Shown: positions 19,534-31,379 of the stretch, in pieces
Numbering within the stretch: the stretch's first letter is position 1
Layout: each line of letters starts with the position of its first letter
Source: Chrysophaeum taylorii
Lineage: Eukaryota; Sar; Pelagophyceae; Pelagomonadales; Pelagomonadaceae
DNA: 64,000 nt
Assembly (NCBI GenBank): GCA_029834535.1
Contig: JAQMWT010000005.1
Location: forward strand, 372,001 to 436,000
Direction of reading: 5' to 3'
Program-made: the position numbers and the translations under genes
The notes under the pieces: model-generated
Told to the model about the DNA's origin: nothing
Databases searched by the model: none
Seen by the model: only the letters and a program-made list of their open reading frames with translations

Positions 19534-22500
19534 GGACTCCCCTGGTGAGAACACGAGCTGCCCTCAGCGAGTCCGGCGAGAAGCACGAGCCTTGGCTGAA
19601 TGAGCATCTCGAGAACGAATCTTCTTGTGGGCACGTTCAACGACAGGTTCAGGAACGCGTCCACAACGCAAAGTGAACTTAGGAATCAACACATCGATCT
19701 CATGCGGGGCGAAGTCGGTGACACAAGGAATGGTACTGTTGTTGACCTTGGTCTTGTCGGTGAAACTGCGACCGTCCAAGTCCTTGTATTCCGGCTTAAG
19801 CTTGCGAGTAGAGAGATGTGAAGTAGGCTTGTAATAAGAAACCTTGTCGTGGGGACCGAGATCTGCATAGAAATGCAGAGCGACTCGATCATTCACAAAA
19901 TCATAGGGTTCATAAACTTCAGCGACATAAATCTTCTTTCGCCAATCGGACCGTTTATTATCCGGAATCCGAAAGATAACGAACTTACCATGCTTGTAAT
20001 CATCCCGAAAGGTCTCCTTGGGCTTGGGCACAGCTCGATCGACCATTGGAGAAACCATCACAGGGGTAATCTGACTAACATGAACACAACGGCGTTCGGG
20101 AGGAGAATCAAGAGACTCAGTCCTGTAAGTGACCGGGGACAAGCGTTCCAAAATAACGAATGGACCGCGCCATTCCGGTCGAAGCTTGTTCTGAAGAAAA
20201 GGGATGTAAAGCAGAACATGTAAACCTTCTTCATACTCCACATCAACATGGTCCGCATTATAGGCGAGACGTTGTTTACGAAGAGCCTTCTCACGAGCTT
20301 CGTTCACCGTAGCGGTATAGAACTTCAGCCTCTCGCGAGTCTCTGCCACAACATCGGAGCGAGTTTTCGGCAGGCGGCGGACATCAAGATCCATGATCGT
20401 GTAATCGGCTGGCAATGAAGGCTGCCGGTTAAGACGAAGCATGAAAGGTGAGATCTGAGTCCCCGGAATAAATTTGCGATTGTAACAGAAAGCAATGTAC
20501 TCCGCGAATTCGGGCCATTCCGTGATCTTGCGGTTTTGAAGGCACGCACGGAGGAAAGCCTTGATAAAGCGGTTGACCCTTTCCGCCGCAGGATTAGCCT
20601 GAGCATGATGCGGAATCGGAATCGTCGTACTATACCGAACATTGAAAAGATGACGACAAAACTCTTCCATCAACTTGTTGACGAACTCTTTCCCATTGTC
20701 GGTACGAATCCTCTGAGGTAGATAACCTTTGAGTAATATATTCGCGACTAAAGACTCGAGGATTGACTCAGCAGTCTTATGGTGTAGTACGTCAAGAATC
20801 AAGAAATGAGAAAATGGATCAAAAAAGACGATGAGATATGTCTCGGGACCAGCACTGGGCAAAGGTCCAAACAAATCCATACAAAGGACGACACAATCAC
20901 CATCATACACCGGTTGCTGAAGCAGACCTGCTCTCTTTGGTTCAGGCGTACGAGCTTTCTTGCACACTATGCAACCAACAATGTAAGCACCCACCTCATT
21001 AGACATATGAGGCCACCAAAAACGTTCAAGTATCGACTGCACTGTACTTTGACGACCCATATGACCACCATTGAGAGGTGTGTCATGGTACAATCGGATG
21101 ATGCGCGTCCGTAAAGTTCGGGGTGCGACTATCATCGGGTGCAAGTCGGGTGCGGCACGGTAGAGAACTCCTTTCACCACTTGATAGCGAATATTGGCTC
21201 CGTCCCGACGAAGAGAATGGCCCTGAGCCATGCGATAACGAATGTCCTCGCAAGTAGCATCAGTGTTCTGCTCTTTGGCTATCTCTTCCAAAGTCAAAAA
21301 ATTATCCGGGATCTTGTCGATGTACTCTAGGTAATCATCGGCATCACGGAGAATCCTAGGCTGGGTTTGAAGTCATTGCTTCTGACGTTGTTTCGTAGCA
21401 TGAGACGTGACCAATTGCATCGGATCATCGAGGTCTTCTTCCTCTTCCTCCACAGGCACCTCAGTCGTAACAAACGACAGAATGACATGGCACCCAGGTA
21501 AAAGTACTCCTTCATCATCGACAGAGCGAGGGGGTTCTTGGCACACTAGATACGCGTGGTTCAAGGGCTCACCAAACTCGTCCGTCTCGATGACATGATC
21601 TATAGGATTGCGAGAGAGACGGTCAGGGATGCTCATTCCCGGCGACTTCCCTGGCTTGTAACCCAATTCAGGATCAAAATTGGCGAGCCGCATCGCCCAT
21701 CGAGCCAACTGCCCAGACGAGTGCTTCGCCGTTCGTAAAAACGTCAAGTTGCGATGATCTGTTTCAAGGATCGTCTTGTGACCTTCAATATAAGAGCGGA
21801 AATGCTCAAGAGAAAGAACAACTGCCAGGAGCTCTGACCGGCGAGGCTCATAGTTCCGCATCTCTTTCGGCACAGCTCGGCTCCAATACTCAATTGCTCG
21901 TTCCTCTCGTGTCACCTTGCCGGTTTCGTCCTTGATTTCCACGAGCGGAAAAAGATACGCACCCAGACCATCCTTGGAAGCATCCGAGCGGATCTGAAAA
22001 GGAAGATCGTAGTCAGGATGATAAACTCCACGAGAATCCACCAAAGCTTCGATGATCGTGTCCCATGCCTTTTGGCACTCAGGCGTCCACTCAAACTTAA
22101 CGCCTTCAAGACACAATCGCCTAAGCGGCTTAACAATCTTCGAATAATTCTTCACATATCGGCGGCAATAGTTGCTCATACCAATGAAAGATCGAATCTG
22201 GGTCTTCGGGGACGTATTGGGCAACGTACCGGGAATCGGCATCTGCTGCAACGCTTCTAACGTCTTGGGATTCGGCTTCAAGCCTTCCGGAGTCGAAATA
22301 TGTCCCAAAAACTCGATTTCATCCTTGAGGGGGTGGAACTTCGAAGTTCGTCCACTACAACCTCGCCGTGCTAAATGGCACAACACTTCAATCAAAACTT
22401 GTAAATGTCGATGGAGTTCATCCGATCCCATCATAATATCGTCGACAAACGAGACCAAGTCCTTATAAATCCATGTGGACAAATCGCTAGCCATCTGCTT

Positions 22501-25500
22501 ACAAAAGAGAGCTCCTGCTGTTTTTACTCCTAGAGGCAAGCGCAAGAAACTATGGGCTCCAAGTGGACTAACCATCGTAACAGCGTCCTGAGCAGCAGCG
22601 TCCAAACGTATGTTATGCTAACCCCATCGAATATCAATGCACGTCCGCCAACGGCGCATGGCAAGAAAAGCCAAAGCATCATCTTGCCGAATATTCGGCC
22701 AACTGTCATTGACCAGCTGATCATTGAGCTGACGCAAGTCAACGGCAGCACGAAAAGCATTCGACGTCCCGGCCTCGGCTCCCTTCTTAGGCAGCATCAG
22801 TACAGGAAATCCCCACGGAGAGTTTGCCGGTCGGATGACTCCATCGCGACACCACTCAGTGATCTGCTTTCTGAGACACTCGAGCTTTGCTGGCGTCAAC
22901 CTATAAGGCGTCATCTTGATCGGTCGTGGGTTTGCGTCTTTAAAGCGTAGAGAAACCGGTGGCGAGTCCACGGGTCTCATAATTGGATCAAAGAAAGCCC
23001 ACGCGTATTGCACGCAATGGCTCAACATCATCTTCGCATCATCATCCAGATGCGGGTTGTCGGGAATTCCTAGATCTCGAACAACCTTCTCAACTTCTTC
23101 CTTCGTCGGAATTACGACTTTCATCGCATCATTGTCCTTGACATGCTCGGGAATCTGCGGTAACGGTGCACCGTCCGCATCGCGCGGCGCATCCTTCCAT
23201 GGCACATCGAACTTTTCTTCGTATTTGAACCTCACCTCAGGGTGGCTCTTATTGATCTTTCCACCTTTGACGCGCACATTCGGCTCGCTCCTTACTTTCG
23301 GCTCCTGTTCAGGTTCAGGATCCGGCGGAACGCATCAGTTGGAAGCGGAAGCATAGGAACTTCTGGTAATCGTCGTTTCTCGTCCATCAAATTAGACATT
23401 CCCGTCAACTTCTCCTCCATCGGCGCCGCTGTGGTCTGCTCTGCTGCGACCAAAACTGTATCGGCTAGAACATCGGCTAAAACGGCTAAAACGGTCTCGG
23501 GGGGGGGCGTAGGAAAAGAAGACGTCGTCCCCGACGTCAACTCAAAAGGCCTAACATCATCATCGTGAACTGCCCTACAAGACATGCACATTGACGAATG
23601 GGGGGACACTGGAACCTGCGGCATGGGTTCGTCGGTCTCCGAATCTGAGTCTTCCCAGTAGTGCGGAGAATCCCAAGTAGCATCTGACTTTGCTTCCACA
23701 TACGATGTAGAAGGCCACCGAACGATCCGAGCGTTGGTGGTATGTTGCTCCTGTTGCAAACGATGGCTGCTCGTTACAGCGACATCGGCAACATCATCGG
23801 AGACTCGGGTAGGGCGCGCCGTCGGGTAAAAGACAACCCCCGACATTGGCGGCGCGTCGCATAAAGATTGGAACGCGAAAGATGCGCTCGAATGTCCCGA
23901 ACTATCTTGATATCTGCCTCCGTCATACTCGTCATCGTAATGTCGATAGCGTCGGCGCCGGCGCGAATTGCGACTAGAGCTCCGGTGACGGCAAGGACTC
24001 GGGCTGTCTTGAGCAGTATGGGCTTTTCGATCAGGGCTCTGGCCTCGATGTCGGCGTGACGATCGTCTAGAAGGTGATCGTCCGTCTCGCTGTCGTGTAG
24101 AAAACGACGTAGTATCCTTGATGCTTCTGACCTCGCTCACCATGGTCGCCATTGTGGTTCCAAGATCGGTGAGGGCCGTTTGAATTTCATTAGAAGGCTC
24201 CGATCCGTGCGTGGCGTTCGCATGAGATGCATCATCACGCTTCGCCCAATCGGACCGCGATATGGGCTGCTTCTTCTGCTTACGAATTCGCTCCCACATC
24301 GCACAGTAGTAACGATCCGGATCGCGGTTGCAAACTACGCGATTTCCGTGTTCATCTTCATCATGGGTGGTCCAGAAGAACCCACAGTGCGGGCACGTTC
24401 TCTTGCCCCACAAAAAAGGATCTCGTAAAATCAGCGGATCCGTATTCCCAGACGGTTTATCCGCATCTTGCTTGGCTTGTTGATCGGAGGCCATAGCTCG
24501 ACCTCCCCGCCCTCGCGGCGGTTTATTCGATTTCGGATTAGGTGGGCCTTGGTCCTTCTCCTCCTCCATCAACTTTTGTAAGTCGTTCTCGAGCCGCGTA
24601 ATAAGCGCTACCATCGACTTAAAAGTCATGTAACTATCAGGATGTCCGCTCCTCATAGTCCGCACACGGGTCCTCAACTCCTTGGACGTCAATCCACTGA
24701 TAAGCTGGTCGAGGATATCGACATCATCCATCGTGCGGCTGGACACGGAACAAAACTCCAAGGCTTCAGATTGGAATCGGGTACAGTACGTTTGGACGCG
24801 CCGCTCCCCAGACTTCTTCGGAACTGAAGCCTGGGTGACCTTCCGCAGCTTGTCAAGCAGCTCCTGCTGCGTGCGCGGAGGTCGGCAAGTCGATCCAAAA
24901 TAATCCAAAGTCTTGTCGCAATACGTCTTGTTAAGACGACGGATACGACGAACCGAGACTCCATGCTCTTCATCGTCAGTATCTAATAAAGTAAAACGAC
25001 GGACCGTGTGGTAGCTCATCGCAGAGCTCCTCGTATTCTGCAAGTGTTCCTCAAAAATTGGTGCAACGGTGTCCCGTAGATGCACAGGTAGTAAGTAACG
25101 TAATTTCTCGACCGAGTAATGGTCATCTGCTAAAGTATGCATCATCGCCGCCGAATCCAAATTAAATTGCCGTTGATCTCGGCCGTCGATGACGAGTTTG
25201 AAGTTATCAGGCTTCAAACTGGAAGTGGGTCGACGGGATCGGCTCAAGTTGCCCTTTTCGAAGGCGTTGGCAGCCGTCTGCGATATTCCCCGCGATAATT
25301 CCCGTAAAATTTTCGTACCTTCATTCTCAACGTCCGCCCTACCCTCATTCTCCGTATCGACTCGGGGCGGAGGTTCATTCCCCGTTTCAGCGTTCCTTTC
25401 CGGTTCAGGCGGCCTCACGGGCGTTTCCGGTTCGGGTCGACTCACGGGTCGTTCGCGGCTACTCTCCCGACGCGTACGTTCGGCTAACAATTCATCTCGT

Positions 25501-26344
25501 TCACGACGAAATCGTTCGACCTCTTCACGTAGGGTCTTCGAGGTCTCAATCTTTTGCTGTAGTACATTATTGAGCATATCAACTTCTCGTCGAGCTGCTT
25601 CCTCTTTCGCTTCAGCCCTTTCACGAGCAAAAAGCTCAGCTAATCGTTCATTTTCGCGACGTCTCCGCTCGAGGTCTTCACGAAGTCGACTTCGGGCTGC
25701 AGATCCGCGCTCAATAGTAACACGCTCGCCACGGTCCGGAGTCGTTAGACTCAGCGGCGAAAAAATGGCAGTATCCGGAGGCACTTCAGGGGGCACGTCA
25801 GCAACGTCGACTGCCTCGGCCTCTCTTAATTCACCTTCCTCGCGGCCTATCTCAGGGGCGGCGGGAAGAACTGGTGGAGATTCTTCCTCACGCACGTCTG
25901 CGTTTATCTCCATACTGTATCAAACATCGATCAAGAATCTCGAAACACGTCCGGATCCGATCACTCGAAGTAATTCACGTTGATTCCAACAACGCTATCT
26001 GTCGCTGTAAAAACAGCACTCGCGGAATTCCAATCCGCTGGCAATTCAAAAATGCCTGTGGGTAGCGATCCCACTCGCTAAACAGCTTCCACCGTTCAGC
26101 TATACCAAAATCAATTCCCGGGAGAATGCGCTGCGATTTCCAACTCGCACGCGCGTTCGTCGTCACTCGGATCGTACGAACACAAACAACGTTCGCGTAT
26201 ATTCTCAACGCAAACCGGTCCAATTGAACTCCGTGTGCTTGATCAGGGCTCACGTACAAATCCGGACCACGTAATACAACACGTACGGCAGCACTCGCTC
26301 GTCGGCGACCGATGTAGTCGCACGATCTCATATCCTCCACCACG

Positions 26345-26667
26345 TATGGCGGCACAGAAAAACCTTCCCGACCCCCGGGTGACAAAGGGGGTACTCACCG
26401 ACTCGTCCTAGACCTCACCGAACGAGGAAAACACGGACTCGGGGTCGTGTATGCTCGCCACACACCTTGCTCAAGCTCACCAAGCCTCTCAAGAAGATGG
26501 AGAGATGGTATATGATAGCAAGGAAACTACAAGAATACAGCAAGAATGGTTCTCACAAGAGAGAGGTATGATGTCACTAAGAAGATCGGGAAAGGTGTCC
26601 CGTTGAACGGGTATCAAGCCTCGAGAGAGGGGGGGTAAGCCTTAGCGGTCAGATGTTGCCGCCACAG
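26345..26667 (-). repeat. 5' LTR of the Ty3/gypsy element
   Basis: 323 bp, followed by the target duplication GCTGG on its outer side. It would contain the promoter of the element. It differs from the other LTR at roughly ten positions and two small indels. Confidence 0.92.
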
Positions 26668-26923
26668 CTGGCCACAAGAACAGCAGGTCCAGTTGAACGG
26701 GTATTCGTCGTCCGTGTATGCCGACGAGACGTTTTCGCGCTCGGTGATCGATCTCCTTGGCCACCTGCTTCTCGGGCGCGCTGTCACGCCGATTTTGATT
26801 GCATTAAGGAACCCGGCCAGTCGGAGGAGGGTAACTGCGGGTTATTGTTTATTAGTGAGGGGTTAACTTCTTTCGTAGTTATGATGCCCACACCACCCCC
26901 CCCCCTCTCTCTATCTCTCTCTC

Positions 26924-28198
26924 TCACGCGAGGGTCCCGACCCCCCACCAGATCGTCGATGTGTTGGGCGTGCCGGGGGGGAGGAAGTGGGCATTTTCCG
27001 AGGGAAGCGGGCTGTGTTTGAAGCCCATTTTGGCCGCGAGGCCGACGGCACTCTTGCGCTTGCTGTCGCATTCGTAGGGTCGGAGGAGCGCCTCGTAGTT
27101 CGGATGTGTTCGGAGGAGGGACTCCATGCCTTTGGGCCGCGGTTTGGAACAGAGGACGTGAAAGTGGTCCGTGCCGGCCCGGAGCGCGGCCATGACGGAC
27201 CAACTGGAGAGGCGGAGGAGTCCGTGGTCGACGAAGCCGCGGACTCTAAAGTACTTGTCGAACCACGGAAGGACGCCCTCGCGGGGATGGTACATGGGCG
27301 AGACGATAAAGGCATCGGCGCGGGAGAGCGAAAACCACGCCGCAAGCTGGTCGGCCGCGTCCTTGACGTCGTGGGATGGTCGCACGATGGCTGGCGCGAC
27401 TTCGAAAGCGTCGGACTTCGCGCTTCGTCGAATTGCGTCGGCGATGGCGTCGCGCGCGCAAAAATCGTCGGATTCGATCCGAAAGGTGACCCCCCTCCGG
27501 CGCACCGCCTCGCCAAAGGATTCGACGACTCGCAGAATCTCGTCGCCGACATCGTCTTCGAAACGCGTCATCTCGCGGCCCTCGCAGTCACCAACCTCAA
27601 ACTTGAGATCGCCCGCGCGAACGTGCACCGCGACCACCGCGCGTCTCCCGTCCACGCGCGGGATGCGCGTCGTGATGGCGGGGAGCGGCTTGAAGTATCG
27701 CAGCAAGCACCCGTAGACGAGCGTCGCGCGCCGGTCCTCGAGGGGATTCGTCGTGCCCTCGCTCCCCAGCGCGCGCCAGATCGACGCGAGGTGCGGATGC
27801 CACGACGACGCGCAGGCCCGGTTCGCGGGCTTCTTCAACCCTTGGTACACCACGATCTGCGCGCCGTCCAGCTCCTCGAACGTCGGACATCGGTTGAACG
27901 TCCGCACCGTCTTGTTCCGAGCCCTCGCGACGACGTCAAAGGTGGGGGGCACGTCGTAGGGCGCGAACGACACGAGCGACGCGTCGAAAGGATGCTTCAC
28001 GTAGAACCTGCTCTGCGTCGCCGCCGCAAACACGAACGCAGACAAAAATCCTGCGAGATAGTCGCCGAGACCGTACACCGTCGAGCTCCGGTGGATCACC
28101 CATCGCTGTTCCTCGCCTGGACCCACGTCTTTTACCGGCGGCAACACCCCCTTCCATCGCGAGCACTCGGCCGTCTCCCCGACGCCGCGATGCCTCAT
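26924..28198 (-). CDS. Fucosyltransferase-like glycosyltransferase
   Basis: A 424-residue single-exon protein from the ATG at 28198. Features are GLGDYLAGFLSAFVFAAATQ (like the nucleotide-sugar-binding glycine motif of alpha-1,6 and protein O-fucosyltransferase folds), VVAVHVRAGDLKFEVGD (the HxRxGD-type motif) and a late ADAFIVSPMYHPREG motif with the serine seen in the same fold (GT23/NodZ, GT65/68 relatives). A short hydrophobic stretch exists near residue 50, but there is no clear N-terminal anchor, so an upstream exon could be missing. Substrate and family subclass are unknown. The 3' end runs into a CT-rich low-complexity stretch. Confidence 0.6.
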   Translation of the reverse strand: MRHRGVGETAECSRWKGVLPPVKDVGPGEEQRWVIHRSSTVYGLGDYLAGFLSAFVFAAATQSRFYVKHPFDASLVSFAPYDVPPTFDVVARARNKTVRTFNRCPTFEELDGAQIVVYQGLKKPANRACASSWHPHLASIWRALGSEGTTNPLEDRRATLVYGCLLRYFKPLPAITTRIPRVDGRRAVVAVHVRAGDLKFEVGDCEGREMTRFEDDVGDEILRVVESFGEAVRRRGVTFRIESDDFCARDAIADAIRRSAKSDAFEVAPAIVRPSHDVKDAADQLAAWFSLSRADAFIVSPMYHPREGVLPWFDKYFRVRGFVDHGLLRLSSWSVMAALRAGTDHFHVLCSKPRPKGMESLLRTHPNYEALLRPYECDSKRKSAVGLAAKMGFKHSPLPSENAHFLPPGTPNTSTIWWGVGTLA

Positions 28199-28506
28199 CG
28201 TTCTTCAAACCCGAATAGTGCTGTCGACACGCGTCACAGATTTGTCCATGTCTTCACCGCGAGCGCTATTGACCCTGAGGGATGGAGTTTTCGACACGTC
28301 TTTCTTGCTTGCTGAGTCTTGTGACAAAACGAGTTCTTTACTTACCCTAAGGTATGTTTATTACAAGCTCCAAAACCCTAACGAATTTTTGGTGAGTATT
28401 TTAATTAATTCCATCAACACAGGATAATATACAATAAAATAATATCGACGCAACATTACTGCAAACAACAGAAGAAATCGAAGCACCGTGATAACAAGTA
28501 GTCCCG
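28199..28506. other. Upstream region of the fucosyltransferase-like gene; no gene
   Basis: AT-rich toward the right. It contains a TTACTTACCCTAAGG sequence near 28340 in plus orientation. No open frame of note. Confidence 0.35.
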
Positions 28507-29160
28507 TGGCTCAAAGCGCTTGCGACGCGCATTTATCCGACAGGACAAACAAGTCACCAAGTTGGCATCTTGCCACAATAGCCAGAACCAAACGTGGTCA
28601 CGTGCAATGCTGCGATCTCAACGAGCGCGAAGATTCGCCAGTGGAAAAAGGGTCTTGCGCTTCTCGACGAACACGACAAAAAATGACTCGCACTGTCACA
28701 ACGAGAAGCTGACGTGCGGCAAGTTGGGTCGAGACCACGACGGTGACGACGAAAAGATTGTGAAAGTGGACGCTCCTTTGCACGACAAAGGCGAGGAGTT
28801 TGTCTTCTACTCGCGCAAGGTCCGCGCTGCTGCGAAGGCGCAGCGCAGGAAGGAAAAAAAGGCGAGAGGCGGTCGACCTCCACAAATCCAAAGGATCGAC
28901 CGCGATCGAGACGTCCTTCATCAGCGCGCAGGTTGTGCGTTCCCAAACCTTCGAAATCCAAAGCATCTCATTGAAGATCGAATTCCAGAGGAGGCTCAAT
29001 GGCCTGGTCAACCGGAATTTCGAGGTCGCGCTAACCGTAAAGACGACAAAGTTCGAGTACGCGCGCGCGACAGACGGCGAACCACCGGCAAACCTTCTTC
29101 TAGACCGTCGTACCATTCCAGCACGCACGAGAACAGCACGACCAAGACAATTACTGCACC
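28507..29160 (+). pseudogene. Decayed duplicated gene, copy 1
   Basis: The region shares a collinear match of about 640 bp with 30090-30720. Two plus frames carry the protein-like parts. One gives GRDHDGDDEKIVKVDAPLHD then RKVRAAAKAQRRKEKKARGG; the other gives IETSFISAQVVRSQTFEIQ then RRLNGLVNRNFEVAL and YARATDGEPP. Both sets are partly conserved in copy 2, so a shift or a lost intron boundary probably lies between them. The family is not recognised; the central part is very rich in K and R. Confidence 0.45.
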
Positions 29161-29699
29161 GCCAATCTCTCGCCGATTATTTATATGAATGTGAACATCC
29201 ACCCTTCTTTTTGGCGGAAGGGGATCATGCTCCCTTTGCGTCCACTACGACTCAATCTCCGCATGTTGATTCCACCACAGTGTTTGCCTCTCCCTAGGGA
29301 TCTCCTTTCACCTATAACATCAAACGTAACTACAGTGTAAAAAGACGATGAGAAGAGAGGAAGGCGTTCACTTGAAGGCGCGCTGATGTGGAATCGGTCG
29401 TCTCAAGGCCGTGAACATTATTCATACTAATAGGCGGTATCGACGGAAGGTACGTGCAGAAAAACCCAGAGTGTGTCGACGTTGATCTATTTATAGCTCA
29501 GGAGAGACGGACATTTTTTTATGAACGAAGTGACGGCTGCACATATGATTGTGAGATACCAATGCAGAAGGCCTCATCTCATCAATCAGTGACTCTAATC
29601 CCACACGCGATGGCGCTGAGATTGGCCTACGCCCCATGCATTTGGCTGGCCTCTAGTTAGTTAGTTAGTTAGTGCATCCGCATTCTAAGTACCACATAC
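29161..29699. other. No gene; short repeats
   Basis: Short frames only. A (TTAG)4 run at about 29658-29673 resembles the tail of the TTAG retroposon family, but the upstream sequence is not clearly related to the fuller copies. Confidence 0.35.
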
Positions 29700-29935
29700 T
29701 GGGGATTTAGTGGTCGACTGCGGAGAGGGCGGACGGAGGGTGCTTGTGTGCACGCAGGATGCTCGGGGGGTTTTAAAGGTCGACTGCTACGAGGGGGGCG
29801 GGGTTGCTTGAAGGTTTTGGTGCGTTGTGTGGGCACATGAGGGGTGTGCCTGAAGGGCGTAGACGGGTATGCGGGGCCTAGTCGGGGTCATCACCGAGCC
29901 GCGGGGCAGGCTAATGTTCGGGGGTTGTGAGTTTG
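29700..29935 (-). repeat. GC-rich dispersed repeat
   Basis: In reverse orientation it matches the tail at 7699-8095: the GGTCGACTGC, GATGCTCGGG and GGCCTAGTCGGGGTCATC blocks occur in the same order. It is a single, moderately diverged copy. Confidence 0.6.
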
Positions 29936-30089
29936 AATGAGTATTCAGCCAGTCACACATACCCGAACCTCCACCACTCCTTATGTGCAGTGCATAGTAA
30001 TGTAATAATTGTTTAACCTGAATTTTTCGGAGCAACCACAGAAGATTTCGCGACACAGAACTGCGACGTAGTGCTGACCGGCGTGGCGT

Positions 30090-30720
30090 CTATCCGCTTG
30101 CGACGTGCACTCCTCGCGAGCAATCAAGTCACCAGGCTGGCATCTTACTCCAACATCAAGAAACAAACGTGGTCACATACAATGCTGCGATCTCTGCGTG
30201 AGCGAACGCTCGCCAGTGGAAAAAGTGTCACGACGAATGCGACAAAAAAAGACCCCGCCAGTCACAACGCGAAGCTGACGTGCTGCAAGATGGGCCGAGA
30301 CTACGACGGCAACGATAAAAAGATCGTGAAGGTGGGCGCCTATGCGCACGACAAAGGCAACCACTCGGACAACGGCAACGCTCAGAAGGTGCAGCGCAGG
30401 CAAAAAAACAAGGCGAAAGGTGGTCTAACGCCACCACGCCCAAGGATCGACCGAGATCGAGACGTCCTACATCAGCGCACAGCCGGTGCTTTCCCGAACC
30501 TTCGAAGTCCGTATATTGGAGACCCAATCCCAGAAGAAGTGCAATGGCCTGGGCAACAGGAAGTACGAGGTCGCTCTAGGCAAGGGCTTCAAAAAGACAA
30601 CAAGGTGCGATTATGCGCGCGCGAAGGACGACAAAGCACCGAACTACCCTATTCTAGACCGCGCGCGTGATTCATGTACCAAGCATTCGAAGGACAACGC
30701 GACTCAACTAAAATAATTGC
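30090..30720 (+). pseudogene. Decayed duplicated gene, copy 2
   Basis: This is the partner of 28507-29160, with the same order of motifs: GRDYDGNDKKIVKVG, then IDRDRDVLHQR, then PNLRSP, and in another frame IETSYISAQ, SRTFEVRI and NGLGNRKYEVAL. It is more diverged and has lost part of the acidic/basic middle. Shared similarity begins around TTGCGACGTGCA and fades after the AAGGAC region near 30700. Confidence 0.45.
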
Positions 30721-31379
30721 ACTGCCATTGTCTGTAGAACGCACGATCACACACCCCGCGCATCTCCTTAAACAACTAAACCTCATCGTCTTGACTCCCT
30801 CTTTGCACCCATTGCCGCTCCCTTGGGTTGATTTTTCTAGGCCTAGACGAGGCCTCGCGTGCGTCGTTCGCGCACATTTTACTGTTTTATAGCAAATGCA
30901 TTATTTTTTCGAACAGACGAGTGGAAATCTCGCCGAAGACGGACGGACAGACAGATAGACAGACAGACAGACAGACAGACGCGCACAAACGGAATCGATC
31001 GTCTCTCGAGGGGTAACAGCTAGGAAGTGGCAGGGAAATAAACACTAGTGAGATATCAAGTGGCATGTACATTTCGAAGAAGAAGAAGAAGAGGAAGAAG
31101 CAAGTTATGTGGGTGTGGACATTGACGTGATTGACATGTAGTGTAGACAAATCGGAGTGACGGGAACATTTGGGAGGGAGTTATGAGATATCATCGCGTA
31201 GAAGGCCGAGAGCGCGGCTGATGACGACGACGACGGCGGCGGCCCTGTCTTCTGTCGTCGAGTCGTCGAAGAAACTCATCATCAACGGCTCATTCATTCA
31301 TTCATTCATTTTATCACAGGGTGTTTTTTTTTTTGTCGCCAAGAGAGAGAGATATATATATAAACTAGCATCCCTCCCA
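30721..31379. other. Intergenic, with microsatellites
   Basis: Contains an (ACAG)n run at about 30944-30981, a GAA-rich stretch at about 31076-31100, TTCA and TA runs at 31290-31365, and no credible gene. The right part is the 3' flank of the AAA protein gene. Confidence 0.5.

Larger units (their letters stand above)
19213..26667 (-). mobile_element. Ty3/gypsy-type LTR retrotransposon, young, slightly broken
   Basis: A 7455-bp element on the minus strand has two LTRs (19213-19533 and 26345-26667) and a 5-bp target duplication GCTGG (19208-19212 and 26668-26672). The gag region lies at about 23292-25913: a large charged, coiled-coil-rich protein with a cysteine-rich segment. The pol region lies at about 19564-23277, in the order reverse transcriptase, RNase H, integrase that defines Ty3/gypsy (Metaviridae). 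LTR divergence by eye is about 3-4 percent, so insertion is recent on an evolutionary scale. Structurally it looks complete, but pol carries about two or three breaks, so it is probably inactive. Treated as a fossil. Confidence 0.92.

Noticed and set aside
26987-28315. 442-codon plus-strand frame opposite the fucosyltransferase-like gene
   Set aside because: Shadow frame: it lacks any motif, has high R/A/G content, and the minus strand carries recognised motifs.
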